A stretch of 64,000 bases of DNA, taken from positions 1,240,001 through 1,304,000 of the forward strand of contig NZ_CP195793.1 in assembly GCF_051466335.1 (NCBI RefSeq). Direction: 5' to 3'. The translations under genes were made by a program, and so were the position numbers. This document shows, piece by piece, positions 1 through 9,700 of the stretch. The stretch is from Planctomicrobium sp051466335 (lineage in GTDB: Bacteria; Planctomycetota; Planctomycetia; Planctomycetales; Planctomycetaceae). How positions within the stretch are numbered: the stretch's first letter is position 1; each line of letters starts with the position of its first letter. The notes below the pieces were generated by a model that was not told where the DNA came from, did no database searches, and saw only the letters and a program-made list of their open reading frames with translations.

Positions 1-1634
1 TTCAACCAGTGATTGTCCGTGAACCATCAGTCGAAGACACGATTGCGATCCTTCGCGGGCTCAAGGAACGCTACGAGAAGCACCACGGAATTCGCATTCG
101 TGACGCGGCACTCGAAGCAGCAGCGAAACTTTCGGATCGGTATATCAGTGACAGGTTTTTGCCAGACAAGGCCATTGACCTTGTCGATGAAGCGGCGTCA
201 CGTGTGTCGATCGAACTGACTTCAGTACCGACTGAAATTGATGAAGTGCAGCGACGACTGACTCGACTGGAAATCGCCGCTCGCCAGCTCGATGAAGAGA
301 AGGAAGAGCACGCGACGAAAGAGCGTCAGGAGATCCAGACGGAGATGGATCAGCTCAAGCAGAAACTCGCGAGTTTGAAAGAACAGTGGGAGTCTGAAAA
401 GCTGGGGCTGGGGGATGTGAAAGGTGTTCGCGAGAAACTGGAACAGGCAGAACTGGAATATGCACAAGCCGAAGCTGGAATGCGTGACAAACAAGCCAGC
501 GGCCGACTTATCGATGAGGCGGACTACCAGAATCTGTTCAAGCTGGACCAGGAACGAGCGAAACTTCGAAAGCAGGTACAGACCCAGGAAGAAGAAGCAG
601 AGAAGCATGCAGCTACAGAGAAAGAGCATCAAACACGACTGCTCCGCACTGAGGTCGGTCCCGAAGAGATTGCGAAAGTGGTCTCCGCCTGGACCGGTGT
701 CCCTGTCAGCCGCATGATGAAGACGGAGCGAGAGAAACTGTTGTTGATGGAAGACCTGATTCATCAGCGCATGATCAATCAGGAAGAAGCCGTCTCTGCA
801 GTCGCGAACGCTGTTCGCCGCTCTCGATCCGGATTGCAGGACAAGAACCGCCCGATCGGTTCGTTCATCTTCCTCGGTCCTACTGGGGTGGGGAAGACGG
901 AACTCTGTAAGGCACTGGCGGAATTCCTGTTTGATGATGAGAAGAACATTGTCCGAATCGATATGAGCGAGTTCATGGAGCAGCACTCCGTGGCTCGGCT
1001 GATCGGTGCCCCTCCGGGGTATGTGGGGTACGAAGAAGGGGGACGGCTCACTGAAGCGGTCCGTCGGCAACCGTATTCCGTGGTCTTGTTCGATGAGATT
1101 GAAAAAGCCCATCGCGATGTCTTTAACGTCCTCCTGCAAGTGCTGGACGACGGGCGATTGACAGATGGACAGGGAAAAACCGTCGATTTCACAAACACGA
1201 TCATCGTGATGACTTCGAATATCGGGTCTTACCAGATTCTGGAGCTAACCGAAGCGGGTGAGGAGGACCAGATTCGGGACGTCTGTATGGATGCCCTGAA
1301 GCGGGAGTTCCGACCGGAGTTTTTGAACCGCATCGATGAAGTCATTGTGTTCCATCCGTTGAAACGGCAGGACATTCGAAAAATCATCGAGTTGCAGATT
1401 CAGAAGCTTTCCAAGCAATTGGAGGAGCACGGTTACGGATTGGATGTTTCCGAAGATGCCAAATCACTGTTGGCAAACGAGGGATATGATCCGGTTTACG
1501 GTGCTCGTCCTCTCAAGAGGGTCATTCAGAGTCGACTCCAGAACGCCTTGGCAAACTCCATCCTGTCCGGGGAGTTCGAGGAAGGGAAGACCATTCACGT
1601 TGGATCCCAGCATGGTGAACTGACGTTCGAATAG
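1..1634 (+). CDS. clpB: ClpB disaggregase, C-terminal part (5' end outside window)
   Basis: ATP-dependent protein disaggregase that works with DnaK to rescue aggregated proteins in the cytoplasm. The reading frame is open to the left edge (codons F-Q-P precede the first possible start), so this is the last 543 or so residues of a protein that is normally about 860. Visible in order: the end of AAA domain 1, the long charged middle coiled coil (about residues 85-215 of the visible part), and AAA domain 2 with Walker A GPTGVGKT (about residue 290), Walker B VLFDEIEKAH and the pore-loop region GAPPGYVGYEEGG. The Clp D2-small domain with DPVYGARPLKRVIQ closes the protein. The coiled coil distinguishes it from ClpA and ClpC. 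A strong terminator follows. Confidence 0.97.
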   Translation, partial: QPVIVREPSVEDTIAILRGLKERYEKHHGIRIRDAALEAAAKLSDRYISDRFLPDKAIDLVDEAASRVSIELTSVPTEIDEVQRRLTRLEIAARQLDEEKEEHATKERQEIQTEMDQLKQKLASLKEQWESEKLGLGDVKGVREKLEQAELEYAQAEAGMRDKQASGRLIDEADYQNLFKLDQERAKLRKQVQTQEEEAEKHAATEKEHQTRLLRTEVGPEEIAKVVSAWTGVPVSRMMKTEREKLLLMEDLIHQRMINQEEAVSAVANAVRRSRSGLQDKNRPIGSFIFLGPTGVGKTELCKALAEFLFDDEKNIVRIDMSEFMEQHSVARLIGAPPGYVGYEEGGRLTEAVRRQPYSVVLFDEIEKAHRDVFNVLLQVLDDGRLTDGQGKTVDFTNTIIVMTSNIGSYQILELTEAGEEDQIRDVCMDALKREFRPEFLNRIDEVIVFHPLKRQDIRKIIELQIQKLSKQLEEHGYGLDVSEDAKSLLANEGYDPVYGARPLKRVIQSRLQNALANSILSGEFEEGKTIHVGSQHGELTFE

Positions 1635-1667
1635 TTTTGGACGAGTTGATTTTTAGTGATTTTGATG

Positions 1668-1703
1668 AGGCTGCACGTGAGAAATCGCGTGCAGCCTTTT
1701 TTT
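1668..1703 (+). terminator. Rho-independent terminator after clpB
   Basis: A perfect 10-bp stem (AGGCTGCACG / CGTGCAGCCT) is followed directly by seven T residues, 34 bp after the clpB stop codon. Confidence 0.9.
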
Positions 1704-1915
1704 GCATCTCCTTTTACTGGAATGCTTTTTGTTCGCAGGTGATCTTTTCGCCCAGTGATTGCGGGGGTTGTTTAGCTGGTTTGCTGCAAAGAGTGTTCGA
1801 TATCGACTATATTGTGAACTCGCCAGACTTTTCGGCTCACGATGAGGTGAACAACTGCACAGAGCGGTCTCACGGAGCTTGATGGTCTGTTTTCGTTTCA
1901 ATCGCTGGAAATGCC

Positions 1916-3550
1916 ATGTATCGCGTGCTTGTAACTGATAGCCTTTCAACTCAAGGTCTCGATCTGCTCAAGAGCTTCCCGGAGATCGAAGTTGTTTACT
2001 CACCGGGAATGAAACCGGCGGAGTTGAAAGAAGCTCTCAAAGAAGCGGACGGGATTGTCATCCGTAGTGGAACGAAGCTGACCGCCGACGTTCTAGAAGG
2101 ACAAACCCGACTGAAAGTGATCGCTCGTGCTGGAGTCGGTGTCGATAACGTCGATCTCCCGACAGCGACACGCCAAGGGATCATTGTTTCTAACACACCA
2201 GACGGAAACACACTGAGTACAGCTGAGCACACGATTGCCATGCTGATGGCGTTGTGCCGCTGTATTGGCCCTGCATCCCAAACAATGCGCAATGGCGAGT
2301 GGGATCGTAAGAGCTTCACTGGAACGCAACTGGCCGGCAAAACAATCGGTGTCGTTGGTCTGGGGCGAATTGGAATCGCAGTCGCCAAGCGATGCCGCGG
2401 TCTGGAAATGACCGTTCTGGGATTCGATCCATTCCTCAGCGAAGAACGCGCTGCTGAATACGGAATTGAACTCTACCGAAACGTTGATGATATGCTGGTG
2501 AAATGTGATTTTGTCACTGTGCATACTCCACTGACTGACGAGACACGTGGTCTCATCAACGCGAAGCGAATTGCTTCGATGAAGACGGGTGTTCGATTCG
2601 TCAACTGTGCCCGCGGGGGCATTATCGATGAGAACGATCTGGCAGACGCCATTGAATCCGGGCATGTCGCCGGTGCTGCACTGGACGTCTTCTCGAAAGA
2701 ACCTCCTGCACCGGACTTCCGACTGACCAAGCTTCCTCAGGTGTTGAGCACTCCTCACCTCGCTGCTTCAACCGATGAAGCTCAGGAACAGGTTGCATTG
2801 GAAGCAGCCGAAATCGTTGCGAATTTCCTGACAAAGAATGAAGTTCGCTCCGCTGTGAACATGGTCCCCATTTCCGGCAAAGAGCTGGAAGGGGCGCGAT
2901 CCTATCTCGATCTTGCTTATCGGTTGGGACTGGCATTGGCTCAGCTCTGCAAAGGAGAGAGCTTCAAGTCGGTCAAAGTTCAGTTCAAGGGAGATCTGAA
3001 AGGGAAGCCTGTCAAACTGGTGACCAGTGCTTTCACATCCGGTCTGCTCTCTGCTGCTCTGGATCGAAACGTCAGTATTGTGAACGCCGACCTGACAGCA
3101 GCCGACCGCGGAATTCCTGTGACAACGATCACCTCGCCAGATGCGGGAGCGTTTTCCACAATTCTCTCTGTGACTGCGGAAACTGACAAAGGGACCAAGA
3201 CAATTGGCGGGACCACCTTTGGTAACGACTTCCTGCGTCTGATTCGCGTTGACGATTACCATCTCGACGCTTACCTGGACGGCAAAATGCTGCTGTTCTG
3301 GCACAAGGACGTCCCGGGTGTGATCGGGGCGATTGGAACTGCGTTCGGAAAACATGGCGTGAATATCTCGCACATGGCTGTCGGTCGCGGAAGCAAGATC
3401 CCAGGTGGTGGCGCCGTTGCAGTATTGAATCTGGACAACGCACCTTCTGCAGAAGCACTCGCAGAAGTCAGTCAACACCCGGACATCCTCGGGGTTCAAC
3501 TCGTCACTCTCCCAGAAGCAGGCGCATCATTGCCATGGCTGGGACTGTAG
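1916..3550 (+). CDS. serA: D-3-phosphoglycerate dehydrogenase (long form)
   Basis: First step of serine synthesis: oxidises 3-phosphoglycerate to 3-phosphohydroxypyruvate with NAD. The 544-residue length matches the long SerA type. The N-terminal and NAD-binding domains (about 1-300) carry GVVGLGRIG, NCARGGIIDE and the catalytic His in LSTPHLAAS. An intervening (ASB) domain at about 320-450 precedes a C-terminal ACT domain (about 465-540, LLFWHKDVPGVIG), the usual site of serine or other allosteric control. The ATG start fits the conserved beginning MYRVLVTDSL. It stands alone between terminators. The other dehydrogenase nearby (4129-5097) lacks the ASB and ACT domains and so has another role. 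Confidence 0.95.
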   Translation: MYRVLVTDSLSTQGLDLLKSFPEIEVVYSPGMKPAELKEALKEADGIVIRSGTKLTADVLEGQTRLKVIARAGVGVDNVDLPTATRQGIIVSNTPDGNTLSTAEHTIAMLMALCRCIGPASQTMRNGEWDRKSFTGTQLAGKTIGVVGLGRIGIAVAKRCRGLEMTVLGFDPFLSEERAAEYGIELYRNVDDMLVKCDFVTVHTPLTDETRGLINAKRIASMKTGVRFVNCARGGIIDENDLADAIESGHVAGAALDVFSKEPPAPDFRLTKLPQVLSTPHLAASTDEAQEQVALEAAEIVANFLTKNEVRSAVNMVPISGKELEGARSYLDLAYRLGLALAQLCKGESFKSVKVQFKGDLKGKPVKLVTSAFTSGLLSAALDRNVSIVNADLTAADRGIPVTTITSPDAGAFSTILSVTAETDKGTKTIGGTTFGNDFLRLIRVDDYHLDAYLDGKMLLFWHKDVPGVIGAIGTAFGKHGVNISHMAVGRGSKIPGGGAVAVLNLDNAPSAEALAEVSQHPDILGVQLVTLPEAGASLPWLGL

Positions 3551-3576
3551 GCGGCGAATTTTGTTGAAATCGATCA

Positions 3577-3610
3577 CGGCGACTCTCACTTGATGAGGTC
3601 GCCGTTTTTT
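3577..3610 (+). terminator. Rho-independent terminator after serA
   Basis: The stem CGGCGAC / GTCGCCG is followed by six T residues, 27 bp downstream of the serA stop. Confidence 0.88.
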
Positions 3611-3723
3611 ATTCCCCATCTCAAAAATGGAGTATTCGCCGGCTTGTTCGTTCCGATAGAATCAAGCTGGTCCGGTCGGATTAGATTGCATCCGTGAACT
3701 TTGCTCGAGAGGTCGGCGTCCCC

Positions 3724-4011
3724 ATGGAACGTGATGAACTGATTCAGACACTGCAGTCGCTTCAGAGTCGCCTGCAGAACAACGAGGAGCCCGATGCTGA
3801 TCTCACCTCGGATCTCCAGAAACTTTCGGTCGAACTGAACGAAGTGTTTGGAGTCCATCAAGTCGGGGAAGTGCCCAGCGAGGATGGCGAAGAGTCTGGT
3901 GGGCTGCTGGATCAAATGAAATCGCTGACGCAGCAATTCGAGGAGTCTCATCCTCAACTGGCTCAGGCGATCGGTGATGTCGCCACCGCGCTGAGTCGAA
4001 TCGGAATATAG
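3724..4011 (+). CDS. DUF4404 family small protein
   Basis: A 95-residue acidic helical protein of unknown function. The pattern ERDELIQTLQSLQSRL, then a variable linker, then LTQQFEESHPQLAQAIGDVATALSRIGI at the end, fits the DUF4404 family of small bacterial proteins. I prefer the ATG at 3724, because the upstream GTG (3694) would add ten residues outside the family pattern and an AGAGG lies a little upstream of the ATG. It has its own terminator and so is probably monocistronic. Family membership is recalled, not searched. Confidence 0.75.
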   Translation: MERDELIQTLQSLQSRLQNNEEPDADLTSDLQKLSVELNEVFGVHQVGEVPSEDGEESGGLLDQMKSLTQQFEESHPQLAQAIGDVATALSRIGI

Positions 4012-4030
4012 ACCTGCTTGATTTCAATAG

Positions 4031-4078
4031 ATCTGGCTGCATCCTTCTCGTGAGAGGAGCACGCAGCCAGATTTTTTA
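4031..4078 (+). terminator. Rho-independent terminator after the DUF4404 gene
   Basis: A perfect 10-bp stem (ATCTGGCTGC / GCAGCCAGAT) is followed by a T-rich tail. It also separates the forward DUF4404 gene from the convergent dehydrogenase gene. Confidence 0.88.
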
Positions 4079-4128
4079 TTGAATTCGATGTAACACCCGC
4101 CAGTGAATACACTCCCCTGAGAGAGGAG

Positions 4129-5097
4129 TTAAATTCCTTCGAGTACTTTTGGATTGACCACGTTCTCAGGGAGTTCCCCGCTCAGGACAGCGGCGATCTG
4201 ATGCGAGACCCGCTCACGCAGGTTCGCGAGTGATTCTTCCGATACGAACGCAGCGTGAGGCGTCACGATCACTCGTTCATCCAGGTAAAGCTGATCAGAA
4301 AGGCTGGGCGGCTCAGGATCGAAAACATCCAGCCCGGCGCCGGCGAGTTTGCCTCGCTGAATGGCATCGTTCAAAGCCGCCGGATCAATAAGCGGTCCGC
4401 GTGAAGTGTTGATCAGGAAGGCACCAGTTCGCATCTTTGCGATTGCTTCAGCGTTGAACTGGTGACGATTCGAATCCGTCAGCGGAGCATGGAGTGAGAT
4501 GTAATCGGATGTCTCCAGCAGTTCATCGAACGAAACCATTTTGCAGTCGGTTCCATAATTGTTCCCGGAGGGGGTATGTGCGATGACGTTCAGACCGAAC
4601 GCCTTTGCCCGCTCGAGGACAAGCTGTCCGGTCTTGCCGAGTCCAAAGAGGCCGAGTGTGCGTCCTTTGAGCCGGTGCATCGCAGGACCGGAGCGGAGAT
4701 TGTATTCCTGCCCTTTTGTTCGCAAGTGGAAGAATCCAATGTTACGAGTCAGCCCCAATAGCAGTCCAAACGCTTGGTCAGCCACTTCTTCAACGCAGTA
4801 GTCAGGAACATTTGTGACGAGAATGCCCCTTGACGTTGCGGCGGGTATGTCGATGTTGTCCAGGCCGATCCCCATGCGGCAAATGATCCTGCAAGTCGAT
4901 GCGGAATGAATCACTTTTTCCGTCACTTTGGCCCAGCACGTCGCGATGGCGTCGACATGCTCAGCGAGTCGCGTGAGCGTCTCTTCGGACTCGTCCGGAG
5001 CGTCAACGATCTCCACTCCATAAGGGGTGAGGATTCGTCGTTCGATATCAAGATCCGGCCAGGGGTGGTCTGTGATGAGTACTTTATGGGTGGCCAT
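4129..5097 (-). CDS. D-isomer-specific 2-hydroxyacid dehydrogenase, CtBP-like
   Basis: NAD(P)-dependent oxidoreductase of 322 residues. The substrate-domain core MGIGLDNIDIPAAT, the dinucleotide motif LFGLGKTG (about residue 150), the catalytic Arg in INTSRGPLID, the Glu in GLDVFDPEPP and the His in VTPHAAF are all present. The pattern VTNVPDYCVEEVADQAFGLLL is typical of the C-terminal-binding-protein subgroup. There is no ACT domain, so it is not a second SerA; the substrate (glyoxylate, hydroxypyruvate or another 2-oxoacid) cannot be told. The neighbour at 5156 lies 58 bp upstream on the same strand, so both may be cotranscribed. Confidence 0.9.
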   Translation of the reverse strand: MATHKVLITDHPWPDLDIERRILTPYGVEIVDAPDESEETLTRLAEHVDAIATCWAKVTEKVIHSASTCRIICRMGIGLDNIDIPAATSRGILVTNVPDYCVEEVADQAFGLLLGLTRNIGFFHLRTKGQEYNLRSGPAMHRLKGRTLGLFGLGKTGQLVLERAKAFGLNVIAHTPSGNNYGTDCKMVSFDELLETSDYISLHAPLTDSNRHQFNAEAIAKMRTGAFLINTSRGPLIDPAALNDAIQRGKLAGAGLDVFDPEPPSLSDQLYLDERVIVTPHAAFVSEESLANLRERVSHQIAAVLSGELPENVVNPKVLEGI

Positions 5098-5155
5098 AGC
5101 GGAGATTTCTTAGCAGGTCGATCTACGTGTTCGCGTCCCTGCAGGCAGGAACCGA

Positions 5156-6364
5156 TTACTTAGAAATACTCTGACAAACCCGCTTCCCTTGTGAAAGTGA
5201 AAGCCTCATTTCTTTTTCATCAGGCCGAAGTCGGAACCATCGAAACAGAAGGCGAGTCGATTCAAATTCATCCGGGCCTGTCATCGTGGTTTGGTCCTGC
5301 ACGCCCCCCATCTGTAATCGAATTCGGTTTAACTTCGAGATTGTCTCTGCAGCACTCTTCTCGTCGTGAGGTTGCGGGACGACCTCAACAACTGTTCCTC
5401 TTTCGATCAGCATCCACCATTTCGACTGATCGATCGACGATTCGATGGGGTAGATGAAGTACGCTTTCGATGTCCAATCGTGAAAACGTCGCAGGTGCAG
5501 ACTGATTCTTTCCAGAGCTTTGGCCCGGTCTCGCAGTACTGCGGCCCGTTCAAACTTTCGTTCAGTGACGGCAACCTTCATTTCCTCGGCTATCGCCGCG
5601 AGGGCCGTTTCGCAGTCTCCATCCAGAAACCGCGTCGCTGCATTGACGGCGCGCGTGTAAGCAGTCTTTGTGCAGCCTCCAACGCATGGTGCCAGACAGG
5701 TTTTCAGATGGGCCCGCATGCAGGCACTGAACGGCACAGCATCAGGATCGACAGGAGTATTTTTGTAAGTGATTGGAGTATTCTTCGGGCAGTCGCGCAG
5801 TAGGAAATGATGGTTGAGTTCTGCAACAGCCTGGCGAAGAAACCGAGTCATGGGCATCGGCCCCCAGATGCCCAGGTACCTCTTCGGAATATGGGGATGG
5901 AGTGTAAACGCAGGGGCTGGTTGATCGACCAGAGTCAAAAACCCCAACCTCATCTTTGTTGGGTGTCCCTGAACGTTGTAGTTCGGACGATAATGGCGGA
6001 TCAGTTCTCGCTCGCGGAGTGCAGCCACAAGCTCATGCGCGGCAGGTTGCCAAACCAACGTTGCGGATCGGTACCCGATTCGACGTTCTTTGGTCTTCGA
6101 GACCTTGGATGAGAAATAAGAATGGAGGCGTTTGCAAAGATGGCGGGACATCCCGACGTAAATGAGCTGGCCCGTCGAGCTGACCATCCCGTACACCCCT
6201 GGAGAAGCGGGGCATTCATTTCGCAGCCGAGCACGAATCTCTTTTCTGGTTCCGGTCAGAAGCAGACTCCGCGGAGATCCCAACAAAGAGGCGTAACGGC
6301 TCTTCAGAAACAATTCTGGCAACGACTCTCTGGGGGTGACCTCCATTTTCCTTTTGTTGGCCAT
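5156..6364 (-). CDS. UvrC-like GIY-YIG protein with a UVR motif
   Basis: A 402-residue protein resembling the N-terminal half of UvrC. A GIY-YIG domain (about 50-130) reads SPGVYGMVSSTGQLIYVGMS, with the downstream Arg and Glu in KRLHSYF and ALRERELIRHYRPNYN. A Cys-rich stretch follows (CMRAHLKTCLAPCVGGCT), then a UVR helix (about 258-292, KVAVTERKFERAAVLRDRA) that contacts UvrB in true UvrC. The C-terminal RNase-H-like nuclease and HhH domains of UvrC are absent and the protein ends at about 400 residues. It may make single incisions like Cho, or serve as an accessory to UvrC; that is inference. The start is supported by a textbook AAGGAGG five bases before the ATG. Confidence 0.85.
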   Translation of the reverse strand: MANKRKMEVTPRESLPELFLKSRYASLLGSPRSLLLTGTRKEIRARLRNECPASPGVYGMVSSTGQLIYVGMSRHLCKRLHSYFSSKVSKTKERRIGYRSATLVWQPAAHELVAALRERELIRHYRPNYNVQGHPTKMRLGFLTLVDQPAPAFTLHPHIPKRYLGIWGPMPMTRFLRQAVAELNHHFLLRDCPKNTPITYKNTPVDPDAVPFSACMRAHLKTCLAPCVGGCTKTAYTRAVNAATRFLDGDCETALAAIAEEMKVAVTERKFERAAVLRDRAKALERISLHLRRFHDWTSKAYFIYPIESSIDQSKWWMLIERGTVVEVVPQPHDEKSAAETISKLNRIRLQMGGVQDQTTMTGPDEFESTRLLFRWFRLRPDEKEMRLSLSQGKRVCQSISK

Positions 6365-6785
6365 TTACCCTCCTTGGGACTGATTGAACCTCAGCCACGG
6401 AATCGATGGCAAGAGTGGGGTGATCGTAATTGTCCACTTCATTCATGCCTATGGTATTTCCCGGCAACTGTTCGAGCCCAAGAGACGACAAAGAATGAAT
6501 CTGTGTTGACTGATTTGAGTGGCGGGTCGCTGAAAGTTGGGCGATCAAACGGAAAATGTTGGCACCGGTTGATCTATTTGCTTCTGATATGCAGTTTGAC
6601 TTTGCAGCGGTACGAGCAGGTTCATTTGCGGAGAAACTCGCCTAATTTCTGACAGAGAGATAGCTTGCGCAAATCTTCCTCTTTTGACGAAATGAAGATC
6701 GTGTTAATCTGGATTGATAGATCTGGTCCCCGCAATTTTGGTGGATTAAGTTGATCGTCACACGTTCTACCTTTACTGGAACAAC
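6365..6785. other. Divergent intergenic region
   Basis: The region lies between the UvrC-like gene (left, reverse) and the Aas-like gene (right, forward), so it should hold both promoters. Open frames here are shadows. A TTGACG at 6684 with TAATCT at 6705 is a poorly spaced (15 bp) promoter candidate for the forward gene. I see no conserved RNA structure. Confidence 0.4.
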
Positions 6786-9700
6786 ATGAGTCTGTCTGTT
6801 GGTCACTCGGAAAGCACCTTTACTCCTGAATTGAAACAGTCTTCAACTGTTGGTTCAACGAGCTTTATCGGGTTGGTATTGACCCAGTTTTTTGGCGCAT
6901 TTAACGACAATCTCCTGCGTTGGTTTGCCGTTTTGATTTCGCAGCCGATTCTTGGCTCGTCAGCAGCAATCGTGCTGGGTGGGGTGTCCTTGACGGTCCC
7001 TTATCTGTTCACAATGCCAGCAGCGGGTTGGTTGGCAGACAGGTTTTCGAAACGAAGCATTATTACGCGAGTTCGCGGTCTCGAAGTTCTGCTGCTGATC
7101 GCTGCCATCCTATCAATTGCCTACGGAAATTCTCTGTCCTTGTTGTCCATTGTCTTTGTAAAGGGGCTTCTGAGTGCACTGACGAGCCCTTCGAAATTTG
7201 GCTGCATTCCTGAAATCGTCTCCCCCCGGTTCCTGTCGAACGCCAATGGCATCATGGCAATGTTTTCGATTGTCGGTATGGGGGCTGGAACAATTGCAAG
7301 CTTCGTGCTATACGGATTCTCCACCCCAGAGCTCGGAAGTGGAAATTGGGAATCGATTGCGGTGATTGCCTTGACTCTCCTCGTCGGTGCCGTCGCAGCA
7401 TATCTTTCAAGTCTTCTGGTGTTCACTGCAGGAGCAGCTGATCCAGAACTGCCGCCGAGATTGAATCCACTTGTTGACGTCATCCCCGCGATGAAGATTC
7501 TTTGGGGAGATCGTCGACTGTTTCGAGCAGCTTTTGGGATCGCATTTTTCTACTTTCTAGCGTCATTGGCTCAGCAGAATATCGATCCGTTTGGATCAAC
7601 GATTCTTTCTCTGGAGAAGGCGCAAATTGGCGTTTTGCTGGGGATACTCGTGGCGGGAGTCGGGGTAGGAAGTCTCCTCGCTGGCCGACTTTCCGATGGA
7701 AAAGTGGAACTTGGCATCGTTCCATTAGGGGCACTGGGAATCGCCGTCAATTCGATTCTCATCTGCGTCTTCGGGAGCTTTGTTGATCCGAGTCTTCCCA
7801 CAAATGGACAGGTCGCCTACTGGGGATCATGTATCGGGCTGTTCCTGCTCGGAGCGAGTGCGGGGCTATACGATGTCCCGCTGGAAGCCTATTTGCAAAT
7901 GCGCAGCGATCCACAACGTCGTGGAACAGTGCTCGCAGGAAGTTTCTTCCTGTCTTATGTCATGATTCTTGTTTCGTTTGGTGTCTTCTATCTCCTGCGA
8001 GCTGTGATTGGTCTTTCGCCGGGATCGCTCTTTTTGCTGATGGGAATCATGACACTGCCTGTGGTGGTGTATCTCGTCTGGCTGATGCCTGATTGGACAT
8101 TCCGGTTCTGCCTTTGGTTAGTGACGCATTCGATTTATCGGCTTCGGCTGCACGGCCTCGAAAATGTTCCGGATCGTGGAGCTGCACTCATTGTCGCCAA
8201 CCATGTTTCCTTCATGGATGGTGTCTTTCTATGCATCGCGACGTCACGATTCGTGAGATTTCTCGTTTACTCGGACTTCACTGAGATGCCAATTCTGAAT
8301 CAGCTGGCTCGGATCATGAGAGTGATCCCAATTCGAGCAAGCGATGGGCCAGTGGCTGTTGTGAAGTCGATCAATTCTGCCCGTGAAGGGCTAAAGAATG
8401 GAGAAGTCGTCTGTATTTTTGCAGAGGGGGGGCTGACTCGAACGGGCCAGATCCAACCTTTTCAAAAAGGCCTGATGAAAATTGTCCGCGGAATGGATGT
8501 TCCTATTGTCCCCACATATTTGAACGGGCTCTGGGGGAGCATTTTCAGTTGGCGTGGAGGAAAGGTTTTCTGGAAGTGGCCTAAGAGTTGGCCGTTTCCA
8601 GTGGATATTCACTTTGGAACACCGATTCGTAACCCGCAAGATGTCGCACTCGTAAGACAAGCGGTCGAACAACTTGCTGCTGAGGCTGTGAAAATGGATG
8701 CTGCTCAAAACAAACTCGTACCGGTTCGTCGGTTTATTCGCCAATGTAAAGCCTCGAAGTTTGTGTCGAAAGTCGCAGACTCAGCGAAGACGGAACTGAC
8801 AGGCGGCAAACTTCTCGCTGGAGCGCTCGCCTTTCGGCGGGTGCTGCGACGAACTGTTCTGTCGAATGACGAAAAGAGCGTTGGCCTGTTGCTGCCACCT
8901 TCTGTCGGCGGATGCCTCGCGAATATGGCGCTGGCTCTTGATCGTCGAATCAGCATCAACCTGAATTACACTCTTTCCGAAGACGTGTTGAATTACTGCG
9001 TCGACAAAGCAGGGATCAAACATGTTCTGACCAGTCGTCGATTTCTGGAGAAAATGCCCTTCAAGTTGCAGAACGCGGAATTCGTCTTTTTGGAAGATGT
9101 GAAGGAAAAGGTCACATCTCTCGATCGGATGATGGGGGCGCTCGGCGCGTTTGCACTTCCTGCTTCAGTGCTCGACTCGCTTCTTGGGCTCAAGAAGATC
9201 GCTCCCGACGATACGCTGACGATCATTTTCACCTCCGGATCGACAGGTGAACCGAAAGGGGTGGTCCTTTCTCAGGTGAACGTCGGAGCGAACGCGGAAG
9301 CGATCGACCATTTGCTCAACGTGAAGCATGAGGATGGAATTCTCGGGGTATTGCCGTTTTTCCATTCGTTCGGTTACACCGCCAGCATGTGGTTGCCAAT
9401 GTGCTACAGCTTGCGTGGCGTGTACCACTTCAGCCCACTTGATGCGAAGGTGATCGGTCGACTGTGTCAGGATCACAAGCTCACGATCATGATGACAACC
9501 CCGACCTTCCTGAAGATGTACTTGAAGCGATGTGATCCAGAGAACTTTGCTTCGCTCGATCTGATCGTCGTCGGGGCAGAGAAGTTGCCAGTCGAACTGG
9601 CTCAACAATTCGAGGAGAAGTTTAAGGTACTTCCGACTGAAGGCTATGGTGCGACTGAGTTGTCTCCAGTGGCTGCGGTCAACGTGCCGGACCATCGTTC

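Noticed and set aside
222..1139. Long open reverse frame (305 residues)
   Set aside because: It is antisense to clpB, with low-complexity Leu/Phe/Gln composition and no start signal; a shadow of codon bias.
2768..3499. Long open reverse frame (243 residues)
   Set aside because: Antisense to serA; Cys/Arg-rich composition unlike any real neighbour.
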